From JAPPLB01 sp965218555 (GTDB taxonomy: Bacteria; Acidobacteriota; Terriglobia; Bryobacterales; UBA6623): a stretch of 64,000 bases of DNA. Location: assembly GCA_965218555.1 (NCBI GenBank), contig OZ244625.1:1984001-2048000 (forward strand), in the 5' to 3' direction. Position numbers and translations under genes: made by a program. The notes beneath the pieces are model-generated. The model saw only the letters and a list, made by a program, of their open reading frames with translations. It was not told where the DNA came from and did not search any database. Below, piece by piece: positions 9,263 to 17,826 of the stretch. Positions within the stretch are counted from its first letter, which is position 1, and the number at the start of each line of letters is the position of its first letter.

Positions 9263-9796
9263 ATGTTTTCAAGCACCAAGATGCCGTTGCTCATCTTGCT
9301 GGCGGCGTTGCCGGGCTTTTTATCTTGCGTCCAGGACGCCACTCTGGGTGACAGCGTTATGCAGGCGGCATCCGAGGTCGAAGAGCGGAAACCGGCGCCC
9401 GACTTCACCTTGAAGGACGCGGAGGGTCGAGACGTGACGCTCTCCGACTATCGGGGCAAAGTCGTGCTGCTCAATTTCTGGGCGACTTGGTGTGGACCCT
9501 GTAAGATCGAGATGCCTTGGTTTGTTACGTTCCAGCGCAAGTACAAGGACCAGGGATTCAGCGTGATCGCCGTGTCGCTCGATGAAGATGGCTGGGAGGT
9601 CGTCCGACCCTTTGTGGAAGAGTACGGGTTGAACTTCCCGGTCGTTGTGGGTAGTGACAAGATGGCCGATGAATTCGGTGGCGTTGCGGCTTTGCCGACG
9701 ACCTTCATCATCGACCAGGAAGGGCGGATCACGAGTTCGCACATGGGCCTTATCGGCCGGGACGAATACGAGGAAGAAATTGAGGCTCTGCTCTAG
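9263..9796 (+). CDS. TlpA/ResA-type thioredoxin-fold protein, probable lipoprotein
   Basis: 177 aa. N-terminal hydrophobic segment LLILLAALPGFLSC ends in a Cys that could be a lipoprotein site. The thioredoxin fold follows: APDFTLKDAEGRDVTLSDYRGK, VVLLNFWATWCGPCKIEMPW with the redox motif CGPC, and the cis-Pro loop ALPTTFIID. TlpA/ResA proteins reduce disulfides outside the cytoplasm, often for cytochrome c maturation. It overlaps the downstream DsbD-alpha-like gene by 17 bp, suggesting the two form a periplasmic thiol relay (inference). Confidence 0.88.
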   Translation: MFSSTKMPLLILLAALPGFLSCVQDATLGDSVMQAASEVEERKPAPDFTLKDAEGRDVTLSDYRGKVVLLNFWATWCGPCKIEMPWFVTFQRKYKDQGFSVIAVSLDEDGWEVVRPFVEEYGLNFPVVVGSDKMADEFGGVAALPTTFIIDQEGRITSSHMGLIGRDEYEEEIEALL

Positions 9797-10268
9797 CCTG
9801 ATTGCGGTCCTGCTGCTGCCGGGGCTGAGCGGCGGTGCGTTGTGGGCCCAGGGCTTTTCGCGTGGATTGCGCGCCGCCTCGATCGTTCCCGGACCGGCCG
9901 TGAAGCTGCAACCCGGCGGGACCGCCGCAGTGCCGGTCACTGTCCAGATCCGGCCCGCGTATCACATCAACTCGAACGCGCCGGCGGATGAGTACCTGAT
10001 CCCCACCAAGCTGACGTGGGAATCCTCACTGCTCGTATGGAAGAAGACGGACTATCCCGAAGCCGAGATCGTCAACTACTCGTTCTCGAAGAAGCCGCTT
10101 GCGGTGTACTCGAACAAAATCGTGATCGTGAGCCACTTCGCGGTACCCGAAAACGTGCCCGAGACACTGACCGAGTTGAAGGGGGAGTTCCGTTACCAGG
10201 CCTGCAACAGTCGAGCCTGCCTGCCTCCGAAGACTGTTGAAGTCAGCGTTCCGGTTGCGCTCCCCTAG
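9780..10268 (+). CDS. Stand-alone DsbD N-terminal (alpha) domain protein
   Basis: 162 aa from a TTG start preceded by an AGGAAG box; an ATG start in this frame would lie far upstream inside tlpA. A signal peptide (LIAVLLLPGLSGGALWAQ) is followed by an immunoglobulin-like domain. The C-terminal block FRYQACNSRACLPPKTVEV matches the DsbD-alpha cysteine motif (in E. coli DsbD, C-x5-C followed by PP; here C-x4-C). In DsbD this domain passes electrons from the membrane domain to periplasmic partners. Here the membrane and C-terminal domains are absent. The 17-bp overlap with the TlpA-like gene supports joint work. Confidence 0.75.
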   Translation: MRLCSSLIAVLLLPGLSGGALWAQGFSRGLRAASIVPGPAVKLQPGGTAAVPVTVQIRPAYHINSNAPADEYLIPTKLTWESSLLVWKKTDYPEAEIVNYSFSKKPLAVYSNKIVIVSHFAVPENVPETLTELKGEFRYQACNSRACLPPKTVEVSVPVALP

Positions 10269-10308
10269 CCTGGGCTGCTAGCGGCGGGTTTGGCTCTAGC
10301 GGTACTCG

Positions 10309-10677
10309 CTACTCCCAATACCCCGTCATCCAGCCGAACAAAAGCGCCATGAGCCCTGCCACCACGGGGAACGCCAGGAGCGTCAGAACCAGTCTCCCAG
10401 GCCATCCTCGGCCGCCTGAGCGAAACGCCGTGGCGGCCTGAACGGCGAGGATCAACGCAAAGACGACGTAGCCTCGGGCGCCGCCGTCCAGACACCAGGG
10501 GCAATGCGGTCCAGTCGCGTGGTGGATGTTGCACTGAGCCGCTGCCCCGTTCCACCAGGCCTGACAGCCGCATTGGTAGAAAAGATCGCAGCCGTTGATG
10601 AACAGAAGCGAAGTGACGGCGGCTCCGAAGAGAAAGACCCCGGAACGGACAGCGGCTTTGGCGGCGACGGAATCCAC
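10309..10677 (-). CDS. Small Cys/His-rich membrane protein, function unknown
   Basis: 122 aa from a GTG start; no ATG is available before the upstream in-frame stop. Three or so hydrophobic segments: SGVFLFGAAVTSLLFING, GYVVFALILAVQAATAF and LVLTLLAFPVVAGLMALLFG. Between the first two lies a loop dense in Cys and His (CDLFYQCGCQAWW, then AQCNIHHATGPHCPWC), with six Cys and three His that could bind metal or form disulfides. It sits 30 bp downstream of the Gfo/Idh gene on the same strand. I do not recognise the family. Confidence 0.6.
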   Translation of the reverse strand: MDSVAAKAAVRSGVFLFGAAVTSLLFINGCDLFYQCGCQAWWNGAAAQCNIHHATGPHCPWCLDGGARGYVVFALILAVQAATAFRSGGRGWPGRLVLTLLAFPVVAGLMALLFGWMTGYWE

Positions 10678-10707
10678 GGGATTGATCGGCTGTGTGGTGG
10701 GGCCGAT

Positions 10708-12027
10708 CTAGACTTTCTCCGGCACCACGAAGGGCTCGCGATAGTCACGCGTCAGCAGCTTGTTGGCGTCAGCGCTGTTCGTGAACTTCTCGGTATTCGG
10801 ATCAAACTCCAGACGCTGCTTCGTGCGATACGAGATGTTCGCCATATGACAGAGGGCGGCGGATAAGTGACCCTCGACGATATCCGCATGCAGGTCGGTG
10901 TGATTGCGTGACTTCACGGCCTTTAAGAAGTTGTCAAAGTGGGGAAAGTAGGCCCAGCGCCGCTGTTCGACGTAGAACATCGACGGCCCCAGTTCCCGGT
11001 TTTCGCCCAAGTACGTTCGGAAGCCGTTGAGGTCGACCGTCATGTAACCCTTGCTGCCGAGAAAGATGTTCCCGATCGTGTTCGCACGATGCTGCATGCC
11101 GGCTTCGCCGCCGGTGATCAGCCCGCGAACCTCGAAGATCAACTGGGAGTCCCCGTAGTCAAAAATTGCCTGCTGGGTATTGGGGGTCTCCTGGTCGTCG
11201 TTGTTGATGAAGTGTCCGCCGGACGAGAACGCGACAGTCGGAAGCTCGTTCTTCCCAAGACCCCATCGCGCAATATCCATTTCGTGGACGCCTTGGTTGC
11301 CGATGTCGCCGTTTCCGAAGGCCCAATGCCAGTGCCAGTTGTAGTGGAAGCGGTTCTCTCGGAAGACAACCTTTTCGGCCGGTCCCGTCCACAGGTCGTA
11401 TTCCACACCCGGCGGAACATCTCCGGGCTGCATGCTGCCGATCGTCTTGCGTCGCTTGAAGCACAAACCCTTGGCCTGATAGATCTCGCCGATGACACCG
11501 TCGTGCAGCAACGCGATTGCCTTGACCTTGTGCTGGATGCTGCGGCTTTGCGTGCCGACTTGCACCATCCGCTTGTACTTGCGCGCGGCTTCAATCATCT
11601 TCCGGCCTTCGAAGATGTTGTGGCTGGCCGGTTTTTCGACATAGACATCCTTGCCGGCTTGGCAGGCCCAGATCGTCATCAGCGCGTGCCAGTGGTTCGG
11701 CGTGGCGATCGAAACAGCGTTGATCGACTTGTCTTCAAGCATCTTGCGGATATCCGCGTATTCAGCCGGTTTGCGGCCCTGCTCCTTGCGGGTCGCCGCC
11801 GATGCTCGCTCCAGGACAGCCTGATCGATGTCCACCAGCGCCGCAACCTCGGCTTCGGGATGATTGACGAAGGCTGCGATATGCGACTTGCCGCGGCCCC
11901 GGAGCCCGACCACTCCCACGGCGATACGCTCGTTGGCGCCCTTCGCCCGGGAATAGGAAGCGGCGCTCAGCGCGGCCGCGGCGCTGCCCGAAGATGTAAT
12001 GAAACCGCGACGATCCATGGACTTCAT
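10708..12027 (-). CDS. Gfo/Idh/MocA family oxidoreductase with Tat-type signal
   Basis: 439 aa from ATG 12027, with GGAGG just upstream. The N-terminus MKSMDRRGFITSSGSAAAAL is a twin-arginine-like signal. The Rossmann motif GVVGLRGRGKSH is followed by the family block KDVYVEKPASHNIFEGRKM (the EKP motif carrying the catalytic Lys). The C-terminal alpha/beta domain contains GNGDIGNQGVHEMDIARWGL. The family reduces or oxidises sugars and related polyols with NAD(P). Tat-exported versions are abundant in Acidobacteria, Planctomycetes and Verrucomicrobia and some hydrolyse glycosides. Substrate cannot be told. Confidence 0.88.
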   Translation of the reverse strand: MKSMDRRGFITSSGSAAAALSAASYSRAKGANERIAVGVVGLRGRGKSHIAAFVNHPEAEVAALVDIDQAVLERASAATRKEQGRKPAEYADIRKMLEDKSINAVSIATPNHWHALMTIWACQAGKDVYVEKPASHNIFEGRKMIEAARKYKRMVQVGTQSRSIQHKVKAIALLHDGVIGEIYQAKGLCFKRRKTIGSMQPGDVPPGVEYDLWTGPAEKVVFRENRFHYNWHWHWAFGNGDIGNQGVHEMDIARWGLGKNELPTVAFSSGGHFINNDDQETPNTQQAIFDYGDSQLIFEVRGLITGGEAGMQHRANTIGNIFLGSKGYMTVDLNGFRTYLGENRELGPSMFYVEQRRWAYFPHFDNFLKAVKSRNHTDLHADIVEGHLSAALCHMANISYRTKQRLEFDPNTEKFTNSADANKLLTRDYREPFVVPEKV

Positions 12028-12133
12028 TGCGATGCCTCCGGCCTGAACGGCTAGCGGCGCCCTCCGCGCAGACGCAAGGGGCTCCTCCAAAGCTTAACAT
12101 GGGCTCCGGGGCGTTCTTGAGGAGCTGTGTGGG

Positions 12134-12616
12134 CTACTCTGCGAATTCCTTCCGGAGCCGTTCCCATGTCTTCGAAAGCGTTTCCGGCAGAACCCGCGTT
12201 TCCCCGATGACCGTAATGAAGTTCGCATCGGCCGGCCAGCGAGGAAGAACGTGCATGTGGATATGGCCCGCTACACCGGCGCCGGCCGCCTCGCCAATGT
12301 TCATCCCGATGTTGATTCCCGCAGCGCGATACAGCCGGCGCAGAGACGCTTCCAGCCGGCGGGTCAGGGCCATCAACTCTCCCAACACTTCCGGCGGACA
12401 TTCTTCGAGCGTCGCGCAATGCCCGTTCGGAACCACCATCGCGTGACCGTTCGTGTAGGGATAGCGATTCAGGACTACGAAGTTCTCGCGAGCACGATGA
12501 ACGACATAGTTGTCTGCGTCATCCTCTGACTGAAGAATGCTACAGAAGACACATCCTTCTTCCCTGGTCTCCTGCTTGAGGTAGTCGTAGCGCCAAGGGC
12601 TCCAGAGACGATCCAT
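12134..12616 (-). CDS. HIT family nucleotide hydrolase/transferase
   Basis: 160 aa from the ATG starting MDRLWSPWRYDYL, the usual N-terminus of this HIT subgroup. CVFCSIL near residue 22 is the zinc-type Cys pair. The histidine triad is GHIHMHVLPRW, and the substrate pocket includes NRYPYTNGHAMVVP. Members of this branch act on Ap4A or adenylyl-linked nucleotides. It lies 38 bp after the IHF/HU gene on the same strand and may be co-transcribed. Confidence 0.88.
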   Translation of the reverse strand: MDRLWSPWRYDYLKQETREEGCVFCSILQSEDDADNYVVHRARENFVVLNRYPYTNGHAMVVPNGHCATLEECPPEVLGELMALTRRLEASLRRLYRAAGINIGMNIGEAAGAGVAGHIHMHVLPRWPADANFITVIGETRVLPETLSKTWERLRKEFAE

Positions 12617-12654
12617 CGAGCAGCCGCCCCCCTGTTCGGCCTGCGGCCGTGTGT

Positions 12655-13002
12655 TCAAAGAAGCGGGTCGAAGGGTGGCGCCGGCGAGGAGAAGTCTCTA
12701 CTGATCGGTTCCGCGGCGGGCACGGTGCCGCCGTTCACAACGTCGCGCAGTTCCTTGCTGGGTTTGAAGAAAGGAATGGTTTTGGGTGGCACCTCGACGC
12801 TCTCCCCGGATTTCGGATTTCTCCCGATGCGCCCTTGCCGCTCCCGTGTTCGAAAACTGCCGAAACCACGGATCTCGACCTTCTCTCCTTGACGAAGAGA
12901 CTTCACGACACTGTCGAGAATCGTTTCGACGATGACCTCGGATTCCTTGCGCGTCACCTCGACGACGCGAGAAACTTCCTCGATCAAGTCCGCTTTGGTC
13001 AT
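12655..13002 (-). CDS. HU/IHF family DNA-binding protein
   Basis: 115 aa. The whole HU/IHF fold is visible: N-terminal helices (MTKADLIEEVSRVVEVTRKE), VEIRGFGSFRTRERQGRIGRNPKSGE (the beta-arm with the RNPKSGE motif that intercalates a Pro in the DNA), and FFKPSKELRDVVN. This pattern is closer to IHF than HU. It bends DNA and organises the nucleoid. There is an unusual 25-residue Pro/Ser-rich tail after VNGG. It lies downstream of rpsA, the same order as rpsA-ihfB in many proteobacteria. Confidence 0.9.
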   Translation of the reverse strand: MTKADLIEEVSRVVEVTRKESEVIVETILDSVVKSLRQGEKVEIRGFGSFRTRERQGRIGRNPKSGESVEVPPKTIPFFKPSKELRDVVNGGTVPAAEPISRDFSSPAPPFDPLL

Positions 13003-13193
13003 TTCTGGAAACTCTCCGCTGTTCGGGCTGAACCCGCCGCCGAGCCTACGGAATGCATCCTACCATGACTGACTCGGGAAGATGCGTCCAAGCACGGGCT
13101 AAACCGCCGTAAGGCAGCGGCTCTGTTCATCTTACGCCTATTGAGACGGCTCGCCGCGTCGAACAGGCGCTCTCGTTGGGTCCGCCGGGAACG

Positions 13194-14975
13194 TCAGCCT
13201 TCGACTGTCGCCGCGGCTTCTGCCGGCTCGGCGGTCGCAGATGCTTCTTCGATGTGTCGGCGGCTAAGGCCGATGCGGTGTTCGAACTCGTCGATCTTGA
13301 TGATGCGAAACAAGTAGCTCTCGCCGACTTCGAGTCCCTTTTTCTTGCGGCCTGCGCCCTTGGCGATCTCAAGGTTGTGGCAGAGCCCTTCGACGCCTGT
13401 CGCAAGCTCAACGAAGCAGCCGAACTTCGCCTTGCGAGTGACTCGCCCGACCACCGTATCGCCCAGCCCAAAGGAGCTGAAGAACGTTTCCCATACGTTG
13501 GGCTGAAGCTGCTTGAGCCCAAGCGAAAGGCGGCGGTTCTCTCGATCGATGTGCAAGACCACGGCGGAGACGGACTCGCCCTTCTTGAGGACATCCTGGG
13601 GGCTCTTGATTTTGCGGTCCCAGGAAAGGTCGGAGGAGTGGATGAGGCCATCAACTCCTTCTTCGATCTCGACGAAGGCGCCGTACGGGGCCAGGTTGCG
13701 AACCCGCGCCTCGACGACGGTCCCGACAGGCAGCCTCTCTTCCAGAGCTGCCCAGGGGTCGGGCTTAAGACCCTTCACGCTGATGGAAATGCGGCGCTCG
13801 GCGTGCTTCACATCGAGGACGATCACTTCGATCGGATCGCCGACTTTGTAGAGCTTGGAGGGGTGCCGACCCCGCCTCGACCAAGTGAGTTCCGAAACGT
13901 GGACCAAGCCCTCGACACCTGTCTCCAATTCAACAAAAACACCGTAGTCACTCAAGCCGGCGACCTTCCCGGTGACCTTCTCGCCCGTCTTGTAGCGCTC
14001 TGTGACGCCGTCCCACGGGTCGGGCTTCATGTGTTTCAAGCTGAGAGAGACTTTTTCCTTCTCTGCGTCGAAGTGGAGAACCTTCGCTTGGATCTCCTGA
14101 CCCTTCTTCAGGATCTCGGACGGTCCCTTGAACCGGCCGTAGGAGATGTCGGTGACGTGAATCAGCCCGTCAATGCCGCCGAGATCAACGAAGGCGCCGT
14201 AGCCGGTCACGTTCTTGACGGTTCCGGTGACGACGGCCCCTGCCGTCAGTTGCCGGAGGGTCTCTTTCTTGAGGCGCTGATGTTCCTCTTCGAGAATGCT
14301 GCGGCGCGACACAACGACGTTGCCCCGGCGCTTGTTGGTCTTGACAACCCGCACGGGAATCGACCGGCCAACGAGCGCATCCAAGTCCCGGACCGGTCGC
14401 AGGTCGACTTGCGAGCCCGGCAAGAAGGCCGGAATGCCAAGGTCCACAGCGAGTCCGCCTTTGACGCACCCGGTGACCTGCGCGTGGATCGGCTCCCGGG
14501 TTATCTCCGCTTCTTCGATGATGGCCCAGATGCGTGCTTGCTGCGCGCGACGGAAGGAGAGCGCAGCGTATTCGCTACCCCCGCCATGGCTTTCGACAAA
14601 AACCTCTATTTCGTCACCCTCTTTGACGATGATGTCGCCCGCCGGATCCCGAAAGTCGTCGATCGGCGCCAAGCCTTCCGTCTTGCCGCCGATGTCGATG
14701 ATCACACCGGCGGGACCGATGCTTACTACGAGGCCCTTACAGATCTCGCCCGGCCGAACGTCCGGCAGGTCGTCGTGTCCCGCGATCAGCTCCCCGAGCT
14801 CGGCGGGATCGGGCACGTCGTCTTCGGACTCTCCAGCCGAAATCGGTTCGGCCGGCAGCCCCGGCATTCCCGGTGTAACGGATGCGGGCGGGCCTTGGAG
14901 CGATGCTGCTGAGGCAGGCATCGCCTCGGTCCGCAGCGTGCCGCCACGGTGGAAAACATCCGGTTCGCTTGCCAT
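13194..14975 (-). CDS. rpsA: 30S ribosomal protein S1
   Basis: 593 aa from ATG 14975; an in-frame start at 15038 would add 21 residues. Six S1 (OB-fold) repeats can be counted, beginning near GLVVSIGPAGVIIDIGGKTE, VTGCVKGGLAVDLGIPAFLP, VTGTVKNVTGYGAFVDLGGI, VTGKVAGLSDYGVFVELETG, VEARVRNLAPYGAFVEIEEG and VVGRVTRKAKFGCFVELATG. S1 binds mRNA at the 30S platform and helps initiate translation of weak-SD messages. The low-complexity N-terminal 70 residues are acidic and variable. The IHF/HU gene follows 191 bp downstream. Confidence 0.93.
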   Translation of the reverse strand: MASEPDVFHRGGTLRTEAMPASAASLQGPPASVTPGMPGLPAEPISAGESEDDVPDPAELGELIAGHDDLPDVRPGEICKGLVVSIGPAGVIIDIGGKTEGLAPIDDFRDPAGDIIVKEGDEIEVFVESHGGGSEYAALSFRRAQQARIWAIIEEAEITREPIHAQVTGCVKGGLAVDLGIPAFLPGSQVDLRPVRDLDALVGRSIPVRVVKTNKRRGNVVVSRRSILEEEHQRLKKETLRQLTAGAVVTGTVKNVTGYGAFVDLGGIDGLIHVTDISYGRFKGPSEILKKGQEIQAKVLHFDAEKEKVSLSLKHMKPDPWDGVTERYKTGEKVTGKVAGLSDYGVFVELETGVEGLVHVSELTWSRRGRHPSKLYKVGDPIEVIVLDVKHAERRISISVKGLKPDPWAALEERLPVGTVVEARVRNLAPYGAFVEIEEGVDGLIHSSDLSWDRKIKSPQDVLKKGESVSAVVLHIDRENRRLSLGLKQLQPNVWETFFSSFGLGDTVVGRVTRKAKFGCFVELATGVEGLCHNLEIAKGAGRKKKGLEVGESYLFRIIKIDEFEHRIGLSRRHIEEASATAEPAEAAATVEG

Positions 14976-15257
14976 CTGTTCTTTTCTGCGGCCCTGTTCG
15001 CAATTGACGGCAGCGGAGACCGTGCGCCGCCAAGGCACGGTTCCGCTTGGGCGGCTTTACGGCCACCCAGTGCTTGTCAACAACTTTCTCTGAAAACCGA
15101 GACCGACAATCGGCCCCATGCAGAACCCATACTGGCGCGAAGTCCCCCGAAAACACGCTAGATGCGAGATCCTAACCTCTGGCGGATCACTATATCCAAC
15201 ACCCGGATCGATGTCAACGAACGGTGTGCGGCACCTTACACAGATGGTTTCCGCATG

Positions 15258-16334
15258 TCAGGCGGCTTCTGCCGCCGGCTTCGCCGCGTCTTTGGGCTGC
15301 GCGCGTTGCTCGCGCAGACTCTCGCTGTAGCCCTTGAGAAAGCCAACCGCCGTTGCGACGACCAGCGGTCCGACGATCACGCCGATGAAGCCGAACACCT
15401 GGAGGCCCCCGAACACGCCAACGAACACCAGCAGAGCGTTTAGTTGCGCCCGGCCGGCAATCAAGATGGGCCGAACCAAATTGTCGGCTCCGCTGATGAC
15501 GATGAAACCCAGAATCAACAGCAAGGCGCCACGCCCGGTGTGGCCGCTGAGGATGAGGCCGAGTCCTGCCGGAGCCCAAACCAGCCACGGCCCCACCACC
15601 GGAAGGAAGGCGAGAAAGCCCGAGACAACTCCCCAGAACACCGCTGACGGTATGCCGATCAGCCAGAAGATGAAACCCGACAGAATGCCTTGCATGACCG
15701 CGACCAGCAAGCCGCTCGAAATCGTCACTTCAATCAGCTCAACGACTTCCGCCATCATGCGCTCGCGGTGCCGGGCGCCCATCGGAGCGACCTGCTTCAG
15801 AATCTGAAGAATATGATGGCCGTCGCGGAACAGGTAGAACAGCGCCAGCACCATCACAACGATGTCAATGATCCAACTGGCGAGGTTTCCTGCGAGGCGC
15901 GCCGAATGCTCAGCGAGAAACGCGGCCGCTCGCTGTGACAAGTCGCGCACGATGGTGTCGAAATCACCGAGCGGGATTGGTGACTGCGCGAGATAGCTGT
16001 CGAAGAACTCCTTGGCCAGCGGGAGCACCTCGACCGTTGGCACCGTTCTCACCACAGCGAGAGATTCTCTGACGAAGACCGGGACCAGCCAGCCGAGAGG
16101 GACGAGGATCACCAGGGTCACAATACAGACCGACGTGAGCGCCGCCAGATTCGCGCTCTCGATGTGGCGGCAGGCCATGCGGTGCAACGGATAAGCAAAG
16201 ATGCTCAGCACCGTGGCCGAAACAAGAGCCGCCAGGAACGGTTTACTGATCAGATACAGGCAATAGACGACCAGCCCCGACAGACTCCACATGATGGCGC
16301 GCTGAACGAGTTCCGTGTTGGCGCGTTCCGGCAT
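15258..16334 (-). CDS. AI-2E family (PerM-type) membrane transporter
   Basis: 358 aa with about eight hydrophobic segments and the family's central soluble part (ADVIKT-free, but containing PIPLGDFDTIVRDLSQRAAAFLA). The characteristic C-terminal half includes IGIPSAVFWGVVSGFLAFLPVVGPWLVWAP and GVIVGPLVVATAVGF. The family covers small-molecule exporters, AI-2 exporters (TqsA) and Na+/H+ antiporters, so substrate cannot be assigned. It ends with an Ala-rich tail. trkH lies 40 bp upstream on the same strand; a shared transcript with trkA-trkH is possible. Confidence 0.88.
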   Translation of the reverse strand: MPERANTELVQRAIMWSLSGLVVYCLYLISKPFLAALVSATVLSIFAYPLHRMACRHIESANLAALTSVCIVTLVILVPLGWLVPVFVRESLAVVRTVPTVEVLPLAKEFFDSYLAQSPIPLGDFDTIVRDLSQRAAAFLAEHSARLAGNLASWIIDIVVMVLALFYLFRDGHHILQILKQVAPMGARHRERMMAEVVELIEVTISSGLLVAVMQGILSGFIFWLIGIPSAVFWGVVSGFLAFLPVVGPWLVWAPAGLGLILSGHTGRGALLLILGFIVISGADNLVRPILIAGRAQLNALLVFVGVFGGLQVFGFIGVIVGPLVVATAVGFLKGYSESLREQRAQPKDAAKPAAEAA

Positions 16335-16374
16335 CTGAGATGGATATTATCCTCGATCGCCGCCTGGTCGCGGC

Positions 16375-17826
16375 TTATTTGCGCCAGAAGGCTGGCGTCA
16401 GAATAACCAGGACCGTATAGAACTCGAGCCGCCCCGCGATCATGCAGCCGCTCAGCACCCACTTGGCGGGCACGGGAAGGTGTGCATAGTTGTCGAGCGG
16501 CCCGACTCCCCCGAGCCCCGGACCGATATTGAACATCGACGCCGCGACGGCCGCAATGGACGTCAGGACGTCAACGCCCATCGCCGCCAAAAACAAGCAC
16601 GACGCGAAGTTCACCACAAACGCGAGGTAGATGAGGTTCAAGAGACTCTGAATCGTTCCTTCGGGGATCACGGCGCCGCCGAGCCGCACGGCAAAAACCC
16701 CGCGCTGCTCCACCATCCTCTTGAACTCCCGATCGACCACTTTGGCCAGCAAGAGGATGCGCGCAACCTTCAAGCCTCCGGCCGTTGACCCGGTGCATCC
16801 ACCCACGAACATCAGCGCCAGCAACATGAGCTGAGCCAACGGATGCCAGACCTCGAAGTCGTCCGTGACGAACCCCGTCGTAGTGATGATCGTGCTGACC
16901 TGAAACAACGAGCTTCGGAACGCGCTCTCGATCGCGTAGCCGTTGTGGAGAACCAGCAATACGCCGATGACGAGGGTCGAAACCGCGACGGTCAACACGT
17001 ACGAGCGGATCTCGACGTCAGCCAGAAACTGCGCTGGCCGGCGCTCGACCCAAAGCCGATACTGCTGAACGAAGCTGATGCCCGCGAGAAGCATGAACAA
17101 AATGATCAGGTATTCGACAAGAGGGCTTTCGAATCCCGCGATACTGGCCGCTCTCGTGGAGAAGCCGCCCGTGCCGAGCGTCGAGAAGGTGTGGCACATC
17201 GCTTCATACGCATCCATCCCCGCCAGCCGCAGCACAAAATACAGAACGAGCGTCAGGCTGAAGTAGATCTTTCCCAGGGAGCGTGCCGTCTCGGCGATCC
17301 GCGGTTTGAGCTTCTCGGACGTGGCGCCGGAGAACTCGGCTCGATAGAGGTGCATGCCGCCGTGCCCCACCAGGGGCAAGATAGCGATGCCCAACAGGAC
17401 GATCCCCATCCCGCCCAGCCAGTGAGAGAAGCAACGCCAAAGCTGCAGGGTCGGCGTCAGCGCTTCGATATCTCCGAGCACGGTCGCACCGGTCGTCGTG
17501 AATCCCGAAGTCGCCTCGAACACGGCGTCGGTGAACGTCTCGAAGTTCGGGGAAAAGAGGAAAGGGAGACTACCAAAAAAAGAGACGGATACCCAGACCG
17601 CTACGACGAGCAGTAGACCTTCGCGCTGGCTCAACTCTCGCTCGGGCCGCTGCGAGATGATGAATAGAACCGCTCCAGCGCTTGCCGTCGCACCGAACGC
17701 CCAAGCCATCGTCATGGCGTCCGGCGCTCCCGAGAACAGACCGTACGTTAGCGGCAGCAGCATCGCGCCCGCGAATGCGAGCAAGAACTGGCCGAGGACA
17801 TACGTGATCGCCGAACGGTGAATCAA
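16375..17826 (-). CDS. trkH: Trk-type potassium uptake permease
   Basis: 483 aa. A membrane protein of the SKT superfamily with four pore loops, including ATSGFTTTGATVLGDIE, FSTLGTGGFSTRAASI and TTGFVTDDFEVWHP, each with the Thr-Thr-Gly-type filter. It also has LMFVGGCTGSTAGGLKVARILLL, the loop before the last helices. It carries K+ across the inner membrane under control of TrkA. The start codon overlaps the trkA stop by 4 bp, the usual sign of translational coupling. Confidence 0.93.
   Translation of the reverse strand: MIHRSAITYVLGQFLLAFAGAMLLPLTYGLFSGAPDAMTMAWAFGATASAGAVLFIISQRPERELSQREGLLLVVAVWVSVSFFGSLPFLFSPNFETFTDAVFEATSGFTTTGATVLGDIEALTPTLQLWRCFSHWLGGMGIVLLGIAILPLVGHGGMHLYRAEFSGATSEKLKPRIAETARSLGKIYFSLTLVLYFVLRLAGMDAYEAMCHTFSTLGTGGFSTRAASIAGFESPLVEYLIILFMLLAGISFVQQYRLWVERRPAQFLADVEIRSYVLTVAVSTLVIGVLLVLHNGYAIESAFRSSLFQVSTIITTTGFVTDDFEVWHPLAQLMLLALMFVGGCTGSTAGGLKVARILLLAKVVDREFKRMVEQRGVFAVRLGGAVIPEGTIQSLLNLIYLAFVVNFASCLFLAAMGVDVLTSIAAVAASMFNIGPGLGGVGPLDNYAHLPVPAKWVLSGCMIAGRLEFYTVLVILTPAFWRK

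Noticed and set aside
13176..14912. 578-codon open frame antisense to rpsA
   Set aside because: Shadow of S1 repeats; sequence has no independent family features.
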